DNA of 9,930 bases, taken from the NCBI GenBank assembly GCA_018814465.1, contig JAHIZR010000044.1:1-9930 (forward strand), read 5' to 3'. Each line of letters opens with the position of its first letter. Positions within the stretch are counted from its first letter, which is position 1. The DNA comes from a bacterium (GTDB lineage: Bacteria > Electryoneota > RPQS01). A program made the translations under genes and the position numbers. This document shows, piece after piece, positions 1 through 6,630 of this stretch. The notes beneath the pieces are model-generated. The model was not told where the DNA came from. It ran no database searches and saw only the letters and a program-made list of their open reading frames with translations.

Positions 1-215
1 AACCGCTCCAGCACCCATGACAGCTTGGATTTCACATTGTGACTGCCGTAGGAGGTCGTCGCGGTCTGAATCCCGTAATGACTGAACAGCTTGGCCGAAT
101 GCCGCGTATCCTCGCACAACACCAAATCGGCGGACTTGAGAGTTTCCACCGCCCGGATCGAAAAATCTCCTAAGTTGCCAATCGGTGTTGCTACCAGTGT
201 CAGAGTACCGGGCAT
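1..215 (-). CDS. rsmI: 16S rRNA (cytidine-2'-O)-methyltransferase RsmI, N-terminal part
   Basis: RsmI uses S-adenosylmethionine to 2'-O-methylate C1402 in the decoding centre of 16S rRNA. Only the first 71 codons are here; the rest lies beyond the left edge. The start at 213-215 gives MPGTLTLVATPIGNLGDFS, followed by the RsmI signature CEDTRHS at about residues 38-44 and HYGI at about 49-52. The P-I-G-N-L loop near the N terminus is the hallmark of this tetrapyrrole-methylase-fold family, and the start position relative to it matches known members. The upstream sequence has only a weak purine-rich ribosome site. The gene follows the membrane protein at 271-939 after 55 bases with no visible terminator, so co-transcription is likely. 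Family assignment is firm; completeness cannot be judged. Confidence 0.93.
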   Translation of the reverse strand, partial: MPGTLTLVATPIGNLGDFSIRAVETLKSADLVLCEDTRHSAKLFSHYGIQTATTSYGSHNVKSKLSWVLER

Positions 216-270
216 AGAGTCAAGCTGCCTTCAGTGTTATGTTGGAGACTGATCCGCCGATGTGGATGAC

Positions 271-939
271 CTATGCTACACGCATTAGGATCATCACCGC
301 CAAAGACACGGCGGATACTGCGGGGAATGCGGCATGCGCCCAAAGCGGTCTTTTAATCCAGCTTGTTTGCCGCGCTTCGTAATGAGCTAACTTCTCTCCC
401 AGCGCCATCCCGACCGGACAAGTGATTAAAGAAAGACCGACGGCAATCGGCGCATAGTAAAGCGAGAGAGGATACGCTGTCCCGGGATAGACACATGCGG
501 AAATGGTTGTAACATAGCCTACCAGCGGGAATAAATTCACTGCGACTAAGGCAGAGAGTCCCCCCAGCACCATTCTTCCATGTTGCTTCATCATCAAGCT
601 GGAATCCAACACGGCAAAGAGCAAAACAAAGGCAATCGCTTCCGTCACGAATCCGAAGATCGGATTAATGACGGCTCCATGCAGAACGGGCAGATGTAAA
701 AGATAGGCATCGAACAGTCTGAATACGATCGCCACGCCCAAAACAATCGCCGGACCTATTATCTTTCGACTGTAAGCGGCACTGAGCGAAATGAAAAGAA
801 TGGCCACCGCTGTCATCACCGAACCGGTGATTGTCCGCGCGCACATCCCCCGCAGATACATCCCCAAACCGGCTTCACAGAGTCCCCATACGGACCCCAC
901 CGCAACCAGACCCCATAGTCCATAATTCCGCTTCTTCAT
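271..939 (-). CDS. Polytopic membrane protein of unknown function
   Basis: I do not recognise this 222-residue protein with certainty. It is hydrophobic throughout, with roughly six or seven membrane segments: about residues 8-30, 36-54, 58-78, 90-110, 122-148, 155-180 and 199-221. Short charged loops such as SRK (57-59) and EARQTSWIKR (about 188-197) lie between them. Size and hydrophobicity resemble substrate-binding (S) subunits of ECF-type vitamin transporters, but no diagnostic motif is visible and no ATPase or T-subunit gene is nearby, so that is only a suggestion. The ATG at 937-939 is preceded by AAAGAGGT about 8 bases upstream, a good ribosome site. It lies upstream of rsmI on the same strand and downstream of the hairpin that follows lat, so it probably has its own promoter in the AT-rich stretch at 974-1003. 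Confidence 0.8.
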   Translation of the reverse strand: MKKRNYGLWGLVAVGSVWGLCEAGLGMYLRGMCARTITGSVMTAVAILFISLSAAYSRKIIGPAIVLGVAIVFRLFDAYLLHLPVLHGAVINPIFGFVTEAIAFVLLFAVLDSSLMMKQHGRMVLGGLSALVAVNLFPLVGYVTTISACVYPGTAYPLSLYYAPIAVGLSLITCPVGMALGEKLAHYEARQTSWIKRPLWAHAAFPAVSAVSLAVMILMRVA

Positions 940-973
940 TCGAGCAACCTCTTTGTCTTGCGTTTGCGTGACA

Positions 974-1003
974 ATAATGCAGTAATATTATCTATAGAAT
1001 CAA
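974..1003 (-). promoter_or_regulatory. Possible sigma70-type promoter for the membrane protein gene
   Basis: On the minus strand TTGATT (1003-998) and CATTAT (979-974) are separated by 18 bases. This would start transcription near 967, about 28 bases upstream of the ATG at 939. The surrounding DNA is locally AT-rich. The -10 element is a poor match and TAATAT sits close by, so the exact boxes are uncertain. Confidence 0.35.
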
Positions 1004-1017
1004 CCGGCTGGAACTTT

Positions 1018-1047
1018 GAGCGGGACTCCGACTCCGGAGTCCCGCTC
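1018..1047 (-). terminator. Perfect 13-bp hairpin downstream of lat
   Basis: GAGCGGGACTCCG (1018-1030) and CGGAGTCCCGCTC (1035-1047) are exact inverted copies around a 4-base loop. The hairpin lies 38 bases past the lat stop codon and would form in the lat transcript. A U-tract is missing on the 3' side in both directions; the only T-run in the lat direction lies before the stem. It may terminate or stabilise the lat mRNA, or be a dispersed intergenic palindrome. Confidence 0.55.
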
Positions 1048-1085
1048 GCAAAAATCCGGCATAAGGATTACTTCAAAAAGCAGTT

Positions 1086-2435
1086 TTAAGCTAACTGCTT
1101 CTCAACTGATCCGGTCATCGCCTCGGCAACTTCGCGAAGTTTTACTTCTCCTGCCGCCACATCCGCTTCGCTGAAAATCAAAGCGGGACGATAGCGAATC
1201 GTGTGCGTGCCGCAGCCCAGAATCGCCACGCCATTGGTATACAGATTCTTGACCATCTCATTGCGAATTTCCGTGGTGGGTAGGTCGAAGGCGCACATCA
1301 GGCCGCGCCCGCGAACATTGCTGATCAGTTTCGGAAACTCGTCGCCAAGTTTCTGCAGGCTGCTCAACGCGCGCTTGCCGACCGCCGCCGCATTTTCAAC
1401 CAACTTATCTTCCTGAATGATCTTCAGGTAATGGCTGAAGCGTACCATGTCAATCAGGTTGCCGCCCCAAGTGGAATTGATGCGGCTTCCGACATGGAAG
1501 ACATTGTCCGGCACTTCGTCGATACGATCCGTGCACAAGAATCCGCAGACCTGCGTCTTCTTGCCGAAGGCGATCATATCCGGCGACATCCCGAAATGCT
1601 GATGCGCCCACATTTTGCCGGTCAAGCCGATGCCCGACTGCACTTCATCAAAGATCAGCATGAAGTCGTGCTCGTCAGCCAGCCGGCGCAGTTCGCGCAT
1701 GAACTCGGAACGGAAATGATTGTCGCCGCCCTCGCCCTGGATCGGTTCGATGATCAGCGCACAAATGTCGTCCGGATTTTCCGCCAGCGCGACTTCGATC
1801 TGAGCGACCGCCAGCCGTTCCAGTTTCTCGACTTCCTCCAGATGTCCCTCCGTGAGCGGGAACTTGATCTTCGGATTGATAATGCGCGGCCAGTCGAACT
1901 TCGCAAAGTATTTCGTCTTGTTCGGATCGGCGGTGTTGGTCATCGACAAGGTATAGCCGGTACGGCCATGGAAGCACTGCTCGAAATGCATGACTTGAGT
2001 GCCGACTTCGTAGCGATAGCCTTTCTGCAGGTTCTTGCGAACCTTCCAGTCCATCGCCGCCTTGACGGCGTTTTCGACGCCCAGGGCGCCGCCGGCCACG
2101 TAGAACGAATACTTGAATTCCTGCGGGACGGCGATCTTGAAAAACGTATCCACAAACTCGGCCATCTCTTCAGTGTAAAGATCCGAATTCGTGATATTGT
2201 GCATTGCGATCTTGCCGAACTTCTGAATCAGCTCCGGCGTCATCATCTTGGGATGATTGTGTCCCAGCGGACAGGACGCGAAAAAGCTGAACAGGTCGAG
2301 AAATTCACGGTCATAGCGCTTATCGTAAATATGAGTCCCCTTGGACTTCTCCATATCAAAAACGAGATCGAATCCGTCCGCATGCATATATTTGGACAGA
2401 GTCTCGTGTACATTCTTGGCATTAATTGTGCTCAT
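1086..2435 (-). CDS. lat: L-lysine 6-transaminase (lysine epsilon-aminotransferase)
   Basis: A PLP-dependent class III aminotransferase that moves the epsilon-amino group of L-lysine to 2-oxoglutarate, giving 2-aminoadipate 6-semialdehyde (which cyclises to piperideine-6-carboxylate) and glutamate. The 449-residue length is normal for the family. The PLP-binding lysine is K292 in AFGKKTQVCG, and the cofactor aspartate is D263 in FDEVQSG. EPIQGEGGDNHFR (230-242), FHGRTG (155-160), NSTWGGN (320-326) and RYRP (414-417) match the lysine-specific subgroup. With a constant offset of eight, K292, E235, Q266, T322 and R414 fall on the catalytic and gating residues I recall for Mycobacterium tuberculosis LAT (K300, E243, Q274, T330, R422), which supports lysine rather than ornithine or GABA specificity. 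AGGAG lies 6 bases before the ATG. The gene appears monocistronic, between a 159-base gap and the hairpin at 1018-1047. Confidence 0.95.
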   Translation of the reverse strand: MSTINAKNVHETLSKYMHADGFDLVFDMEKSKGTHIYDKRYDREFLDLFSFFASCPLGHNHPKMMTPELIQKFGKIAMHNITNSDLYTEEMAEFVDTFFKIAVPQEFKYSFYVAGGALGVENAVKAAMDWKVRKNLQKGYRYEVGTQVMHFEQCFHGRTGYTLSMTNTADPNKTKYFAKFDWPRIINPKIKFPLTEGHLEEVEKLERLAVAQIEVALAENPDDICALIIEPIQGEGGDNHFRSEFMRELRRLADEHDFMLIFDEVQSGIGLTGKMWAHQHFGMSPDMIAFGKKTQVCGFLCTDRIDEVPDNVFHVGSRINSTWGGNLIDMVRFSHYLKIIQEDKLVENAAAVGKRALSSLQKLGDEFPKLISNVRGRGLMCAFDLPTTEIRNEMVKNLYTNGVAILGCGTHTIRYRPALIFSEADVAAGEVKLREVAEAMTGSVEKQLA

Positions 2436-2594
2436 CTTCAGCTCCTATCGGTGTGAGTTTTCGGTATTGATTTATGAATAAACAGCAGCGAAACCTCCGG
2501 GCGGATCGGTGGAGCCTGTCTGTCGGGGCGAAACAAATAGTGATACTAAAATCATCAGCATGGCTGAATTAGTTGTCTGAATATTTATGAAAGA
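2436..2594. other. Intergenic region upstream of lat
   Basis: These 159 bases separate the end of the PIN gene from the lat start. AGGAG at 2442-2446 (minus strand) is the lat ribosome site. The half nearest the PIN gene is AT-rich and should hold the lat promoter, but I could not find a convincing -35/-10 pair. TCAGCATGGCTGA (2558-2570) is a short 5-bp inverted repeat. There is no clear terminator for the upstream operon. Confidence 0.5.
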
Positions 2595-3044
2595 CTATGC
2601 AAATAAAGTTTCAAAGGGGTTTTCCACTTCGATCTCGCGAATGGCCTGAAAACCAGCCGAGTCGGCGGTGACAACCGTCTTCACGCCATGCGCCAACGCG
2701 GTCGCGGCAATATGAGTCTCAATAAACCGTCCGCGCTGTGCGGGATACTTGACCATCAGCCGCAGCGTGCGCCGGAAAATGTTGTCGTCCGGATACAGCA
2801 CGACCGGCAGCGGGCGGCGCAAAATCGCATCGATCACCTTTTCCATTTCCGCCGCGCCCAGAGGATGCTTGCAGCGGTTCGGATCGGTGGCGATTTTGGT
2901 TAAACGGGCCAGACTCTGATAGCAGACACAGGACATCCATTCCTGCCGTTCCGCCTGCTGGAGCAACTCCACCGCCCGGTCATGCAGCGGTGAGAGCTTG
3001 TCTACCGCATGCAGAAGGATAGTTGTGCCGATACATTTGATCAT
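2595..3044 (-). CDS. PIN-domain protein (VapC-like) with substituted active site
   Basis: A 149-residue protein with the PIN fold layout: N-terminal strand MIKCIGTTILLHAVD, the SPLH/A-helix segment (18-24), SLARLTKIATDPNR (44-57), THIAATALAHG (110-120) and VVTADSAGF (124-132). VapC toxins of this type are Mg-dependent RNases using four acidic residues. Here the first (normally D in D-T-N) is G6, the glutamate of the Q-x-L-A-E segment is R47, and the third aspartate aligns with E109; only D128 is retained. The protein may therefore be an inactive relative, or the alignment may be misleading at one site. The start overlaps the stop of the upstream HTH gene as ATGA (3041-3044), and AAAGG lies about 10 bases before it. 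A longer in-frame start at 3104 would lie inside the HTH gene and is less likely. Domain call firm, activity doubtful. Confidence 0.85.
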   Translation of the reverse strand: MIKCIGTTILLHAVDKLSPLHDRAVELLQQAERQEWMSCVCYQSLARLTKIATDPNRCKHPLGAAEMEKVIDAILRRPLPVVLYPDDNIFRRTLRLMVKYPAQRGRFIETHIAATALAHGVKTVVTADSAGFQAIREIEVENPFETLFA

Positions 3045-3337
3045 GGTGTCGGCCTTTCGAAATTGATGCCGACATCCGCGGCGATTTTCAGCAACTCTCC
3101 CCAACTGCTGCGCTGCCGCCAGTTCGTCTTAGCCTTTAGTTTCCCTTGTCCGCTTCCCACCCGCGCTGTCTGCTTCTGCTTGTAGAGCAGGATGGAGGGA
3201 CTCTGATGCGGAAAGCGCCACTGCTTTCCGACTTTGAAAGCCGCCAGACTGCCTTCGCGAGCCAGCTTCTGCACCGTGCTCGAACTCACCTTCAGCAGCT
3301 TAGCCGCTTCCGCAGTCGTTAGATATTCGTTCGGCAT
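3041..3337 (-). CDS. Excisionase/AlpA-type HTH DNA-binding protein (putative antitoxin partner)
   Basis: A 98-residue protein whose first 43 residues form the excisionase-family winged helix: YLTTAEAAKLLKVS (5-18), STVQKLAREGSL (20-31) as recognition helix, and the wing FKVGKQWRFP (34-43). The C-terminal half is basic (K, R, Q rich, 53-76) and ends in GELLKIAADVGINFERP, a tail that could bind the PIN partner. The four-base overlap with the PIN gene indicates translational coupling typical of toxin-antitoxin pairs, in which the DNA-binding protein normally neutralises the toxin and represses the operon. AGGA lies about 7 bases before the ATG at 3335-3337. Only 16 bases separate it from the upstream hydrolase gene, so it is probably transcribed with that gene or from a promoter inside it. 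The role as antitoxin is inferred from context. Confidence 0.85.
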   Translation of the reverse strand: MPNEYLTTAEAAKLLKVSSSTVQKLAREGSLAAFKVGKQWRFPHQSPSILLYKQKQTARVGSGQGKLKAKTNWRQRSSWGELLKIAADVGINFERPTP

Positions 3338-3353
3338 GAATAATCCTGCGTTT

Positions 3354-4841
3354 CTATATCTCTACGCGCACTTCGAAAAACGCGCTATCCGAAATTTCGT
3401 TCTCGGGAATCGTAAATACGGTTTCCGTGATTCGATCTAAAAAGATTTCCGAACCTGCTGCGGGATATTCACTATACCGCCAGATCGAATACTCAACGCC
3501 TTGCAGCGGGAGGTCGTGCGTATTCTCGGTTACCGCCGACCAGTTTAGTATTAAACCTACGCCCTCCTCAATCGCAATCGTTAAGTCTCCAATCGGTTTC
3601 GGCGGCAGCATGGAATCTCCCGGTCGCGGCCACTGACTTAAGACTGCATAAACCGAATCCGCCAGTTCGGAACTCAAGCTTGACATTGATGCTGCCGGAA
3701 CTATTCCTTGACTTCGCCATAAGTCAAGTGAGTCGTTAGTTCTCGCGACGACATATTCCTCCAGCGGGAACGTCGTCGTATGCAGTCCGCCGCCTAATCC
3801 GTCGTAAAGAATGTATGTATCCAGCGAATCATGAAACCAATCGGCATGCTGCGCAAATGCCTTGATTCGCAGTCCTTCATCACTCAGCGGAGCCGTCGAA
3901 TCGCCGTTTACCTTTTCCGGAGTCAATCCCGCCGCAACCCAGAAGGGCAGAGCCACACCGTACTGCTCCGCCATGGGGATAATCCAACAGGTGGTCAGCA
4001 GCGGATCTTCGCCCGGCAGAATGCCTTCCACTACTAATCCTGAAACCGAGAGCCTGCGGCAGATCGCGCCGTAAGTACTCGTCCAGCCCAGCGGCAGGCT
4101 GCCGAATTGCGTTTGTGTCGGCAGGGGGTAGGGATTGAATCCGGTCTCAGGATGCAGGTCGCGCATCACCGTTTGCAGCATGTACATCAGGTCCAGCGAA
4201 TCACCCTCTACTGCAGCTTCAATAAAATCCTTCGAGCGGTTATGCCGGAAAACTCCCAACCGCCCCTGCGTGCTCCCCGCATAGGACCAGTTCGAGCGCA
4301 CCAGCACGCCCAAAGGCGCGTCTTCGGGATCGTCCGCGTCATAACGCACATAACTGTCGACAAACGTTTCAAACATCGCCGCCCCGCCGAAAGCATCGAT
4401 CACACCGAAGATCGCAGGTTCGGTGTGTCCTGCGATACTCGTCGAATCAAGAATATCCTGAAAGTCATCCACCGTGACACAGGTTTGCAGGGCGAGCTTG
4501 ATAATCGTGCCGTCGTCATCGGGGCCGGCCGGATCGGTCGTGTTCCAGTTATTAGCGTCCTCAATCGCAAAGCCCGTCGAGTTCGCGCCGCCCCACGCCT
4601 CAATCGAATCCCCCGCGTTCGTAATGGTCACGTAGGGATACAGCCCGTCATTGAAATAGACCACTTCTTGATCTTCAATGGAGCGGTCGCGGTTTTTCCA
4701 TAAGAGCGGTCTGCCGCTGGCTGTCGCCGACCCGGAGATCACCGCCGTCGTACAGGCGAATACTTCTCCCGCAATCCATACTAACAGCATCCCACCCAGC
4801 AGGACGGCTGCTATCACTGCTTTTCGCTGATTCCAATCCAT
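3354..4841 (-). CDS. Exported Ntn-hydrolase, C45/acyl-CoA:6-APA acyltransferase-like, with C-terminal beta-sandwich domain
   Basis: A 495-residue exported protein. Residues 1-29 are a signal peptide (NQRK, then hydrophobic AVIAAVLLGGMLLVWIAG, then EVFA). The next residue is C30 in CTTAVISGSATASGRPLLWKNRD, the form of the nucleophile segment of cysteine Ntn-hydrolases that cleave or transfer linear amides. Other family features follow: GGANSTGFAIE (84-94) with N87 in the oxyanion-hole position, VIDAFGGAAMFE (147-158), and RSNW (182-185) with the conserved asparagine N184. Residues about 413-495 (PPKPIGDLTIAI...FFEVRVEI) look like a fibronectin-III or related sandwich domain. Cleavage after A29 would expose C30 directly as the N-terminal nucleophile. 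The substrate is unknown; peptides, N-acyl amides or bile-salt-like amides are possible. GGAG precedes the ATG, and the gene lies 40 bases after the glycine-rich exported protein, probably in one operon. Confidence 0.8.
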   Translation of the reverse strand: MDWNQRKAVIAAVLLGGMLLVWIAGEVFACTTAVISGSATASGRPLLWKNRDRSIEDQEVVYFNDGLYPYVTITNAGDSIEAWGGANSTGFAIEDANNWNTTDPAGPDDDGTIIKLALQTCVTVDDFQDILDSTSIAGHTEPAIFGVIDAFGGAAMFETFVDSYVRYDADDPEDAPLGVLVRSNWSYAGSTQGRLGVFRHNRSKDFIEAAVEGDSLDLMYMLQTVMRDLHPETGFNPYPLPTQTQFGSLPLGWTSTYGAICRRLSVSGLVVEGILPGEDPLLTTCWIIPMAEQYGVALPFWVAAGLTPEKVNGDSTAPLSDEGLRIKAFAQHADWFHDSLDTYILYDGLGGGLHTTTFPLEEYVVARTNDSLDLWRSQGIVPAASMSSLSSELADSVYAVLSQWPRPGDSMLPPKPIGDLTIAIEEGVGLILNWSAVTENTHDLPLQGVEYSIWRYSEYPAAGSEIFLDRITETVFTIPENEISDSAFFEVRVEI

Positions 4842-4881
4842 CGTTCGCTCCGGTTTGTTCCGTGGCGCAGGAATCTCAATA

Positions 4882-6237
4882 TTAAAATCTCAAACGCGCC
4901 GTTACCATCGGAACGGTTGCTCGTCTTGCATCTTTCCAGTCCGATCGCGTCGCGTCCGCAAGCCCAATCGGATTAATCGAAAACTCAAGGTCCTGTGACG
5001 ACATGCGCTTCGGCGCTCTGTTCTGACCGAGAGTTGTCAAGCTGGTAGCCAGAAAACCGCAGGTCGCGCCGATGGTCCCGGCCAGCCAGTAAGTGCCGTT
5101 ATCTGCGGATTCACTGCCGGCGACAATTCCGAATCCGAACAATCCTCCGGCAATCGTGCCGAGCGATATGATCCGGCCCTGTTCCGTTGTGAAATGCTGA
5201 CTGCGAACGAATTGATGTCCTAACACCGCTCCCGCGACGGAACCGACCATCGCGGATGCCGCAATCACTTCGTCATCAGCATCTTTCCCGGATGACAGCA
5301 CGCCAATCGGCAGCAGTGCGCCGAGCATTGAAGCGGTTCGTAAAACCATGACATCGCCTCGAGAGTAGCGCATGTATTTGGCAAGCATCGCTCCGGTAGT
5401 GATGCCGGCTCCGCTGCCCACTAAAACCGCACTCCACGCTTCGGATTCCGTTTCATCATGCCATTTGTTCATCAGCACTCCGGTGCCGAAGCCCCAAGCC
5501 ATGCCGATGTCGCCGCCTAAGGCGATCAGCGAGGCGGTGCCGTCAGTCATCCCGGTGCCGGATGCGGCTTGATACCCGGCTATCGCCTCGATGATGCTCA
5601 GCGCCATGCCGGTACCGATAGCCGCCTGATCGTCGGGGTTTTCATCCAGAACATAGGACAGTGCGACGCCGTGCAGAATTCCCCGCCAACCGCCGTACAA
5701 AGACAGCGTCGCTTCCGCATCCGTGACTTGCGAGTTGAGCGTCGACAAGTAGGGAATGAAATAGCCCGTGGCGCTCGTGAACATATACATCGCGGCCGCC
5801 GATCCCCCTTCCGCTTCGATCACAACCGGCATCGCCCAGCCGTAATAGCCTGTGGAAAGCGTCAGCATGCCGCCCAAAAACCGCGCGCGTCCGCTCTGAT
5901 CCAGCAGGGAACGCGGATTGCGCTGGGCAATGAGCGTGCTGATTCGCTGCCGCAGTTCCGTGGCTTCCTCCAGCGTCATAGGTTTCCGGTCCCGTACGAC
6001 CTGATCGAGCACTCCATAGGAGATTTCCAGAATGAAGCTGGTATCGGAGGACGAATAGAGCCGTGCTTCCCGAAAATCATCATACTCAGGGAAGAGAGAT
6101 AATTCACGCTCCAATTCCTCACTGATCTGCATCAGCTCTCCGGAATTGTCAAGCGGCACCAGCACTTCCTGAGACAGAGCAGTCTTGCCGGTTAATAATG
6201 CAAGTACGAATAACGCGAGGACAGATGCTTTGATCAT
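4882..6237 (-). CDS. Exported glycine-rich protein of unknown function
   Basis: I do not recognise this 451-residue protein. It starts with a clear signal peptide (MIKASVLALFVLALLTG, probable cleavage after ALS at residue 22). A charged region to about residue 112 includes LEEATELRQRISTLIAQR. From about residue 113 to 400 it is rich in Gly, Ala, Ser and Thr, with hydrophobic stretches broken by short acidic loops, for example GGDIGMAWGFGTGVLMNKW, GSGAGITTGAMLAKYM, GSVAGAVLGHQFV and GGLFGFGIVAG. The spacing of these blocks suggests an internal repeat. The chain ends VTARLRF; a terminal phenylalanine is typical of outer-membrane beta-barrels, although the Gly-zipper-like blocks would also suit helical membrane packing. 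GGGGAG about 7 bases upstream supports the ATG at 6235-6237. It is the first gene of the run that continues with the exported hydrolase 40 bases downstream, so the two may act together at the cell surface. Confidence 0.75.
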   Translation of the reverse strand: MIKASVLALFVLALLTGKTALSQEVLVPLDNSGELMQISEELERELSLFPEYDDFREARLYSSSDTSFILEISYGVLDQVVRDRKPMTLEEATELRQRISTLIAQRNPRSLLDQSGRARFLGGMLTLSTGYYGWAMPVVIEAEGGSAAAMYMFTSATGYFIPYLSTLNSQVTDAEATLSLYGGWRGILHGVALSYVLDENPDDQAAIGTGMALSIIEAIAGYQAASGTGMTDGTASLIALGGDIGMAWGFGTGVLMNKWHDETESEAWSAVLVGSGAGITTGAMLAKYMRYSRGDVMVLRTASMLGALLPIGVLSSGKDADDEVIAASAMVGSVAGAVLGHQFVRSQHFTTEQGRIISLGTIAGGLFGFGIVAGSESADNGTYWLAGTIGATCGFLATSLTTLGQNRAPKRMSSQDLEFSINPIGLADATRSDWKDARRATVPMVTARLRF

Positions 6238-6270
6238 CCGTGTCTCCCCGGAGATTTCAGAATCCCGTGG

Positions 6271-6437
6271 CTATTTATTCTGTAATTTCTTTAAAAGTGT
6301 GATCTGCCCCGCGTGATACATATTGTGCTGGATCACGCCGTTACTTCCTCCAGCACTTCCAGCAACGCCGGTCCCGCCCAGCAGTCTTTAATGAAGTGGC
6401 GGGAGAATTGGTGTAATAGATCAGCTGTCGAAGACAT
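6271..6437 (-). pseudogene. Remnant of a DinB-family gene with an internal deletion
   Basis: Reading from an ATG at 6437, 34 codons give MSSTADLLHQFSRHFIKD then CWAGPALLEVLEEVTA, and TGA follows at 6333-6335. This is the first helix of YfiT/DinB-like proteins, in which a W-x-GP-LLE-L-VTA-E pattern is usual. In another frame, 6339-6271 reads GVIQHNMYHAGQITLLKK and ends at TAG (6271-6273); this is the C-terminal helix of the same family with its metal-binding histidine in YHAGQ. The central part, roughly 100 or more residues including the other metal ligands, is absent, and the two ends are out of frame. The join falls at ACGGCG, which fits both V-T-A on one side and H-G-V on the other, suggesting deletion between short direct repeats. 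No product of the original function can be made. It lies just upstream of the glycine-rich exported protein. Confidence 0.8.
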
Positions 6438-6595
6438 AAGATACTACGATTGATAGGTCAGTATTAACCCGTAAAAATTTAGAAAACTATTAAGTTAATA
6501 ATTAATAATAGCTAAGAGCGAGTAATTTATTAGGAACTCTTTTTGCTTAAACTAAGTAAAAACAAGTAGACTACGAAGAAAGCACTAAAATATAT
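6438..6595. other. AT-rich intergenic stretch without genes
   Basis: This DNA is strikingly AT-rich and contains neither ATG nor its complement between about 6440 and 6640, so a normal ATG-start gene is excluded. It includes AT-only blocks such as TTAATAATTAATAATA near 6494-6509 and A-runs near 6556-6562. It could serve as an UP-element-like region for the promoter at 6596, or be a recombination-prone spacer next to the DinB remnant. I see no terminal inverted repeats or attachment site. Confidence 0.6.
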
Positions 6596-6624
6596 TTGAC
6601 TTCGCTGAAGTAGTTTAGTATATT
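6596..6624 (+). promoter_or_regulatory. Near-consensus sigma70 promoter
   Basis: TTGACT (6596-6601) and TATATT (6619-6624) are separated by exactly 17 bases, each one mismatch from consensus, and the DNA upstream is AT-rich. The predicted start is near 6631-6633. The spacer overlaps an inverted repeat, ACTTC-GCT-GAAGT (6599-6611), which could be an operator. It points to the plus strand, unlike every protein gene in the window. Confidence 0.75.
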
Positions 6625-6630
6625 ATCTTT

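Noticed and set aside
1431..2456. A 341-codon open frame on the plus strand
   Set aside because: It is antisense to the strongly conserved lat gene, has no recognisable domain and arises from codon bias of lat.
3045..3104. A longer PIN protein starting at 3104
   Set aside because: The extra 20 residues overlap the HTH coding region and do not resemble a PIN N terminus; the ATGA overlap start gives the expected first strand.
4107..4703. A 198-codon plus-strand open frame, and another at 5569-6102
   Set aside because: Both are rich in Arg, His and Ile as expected of shadow frames, and lie opposite genes with signal peptides and coherent domains.
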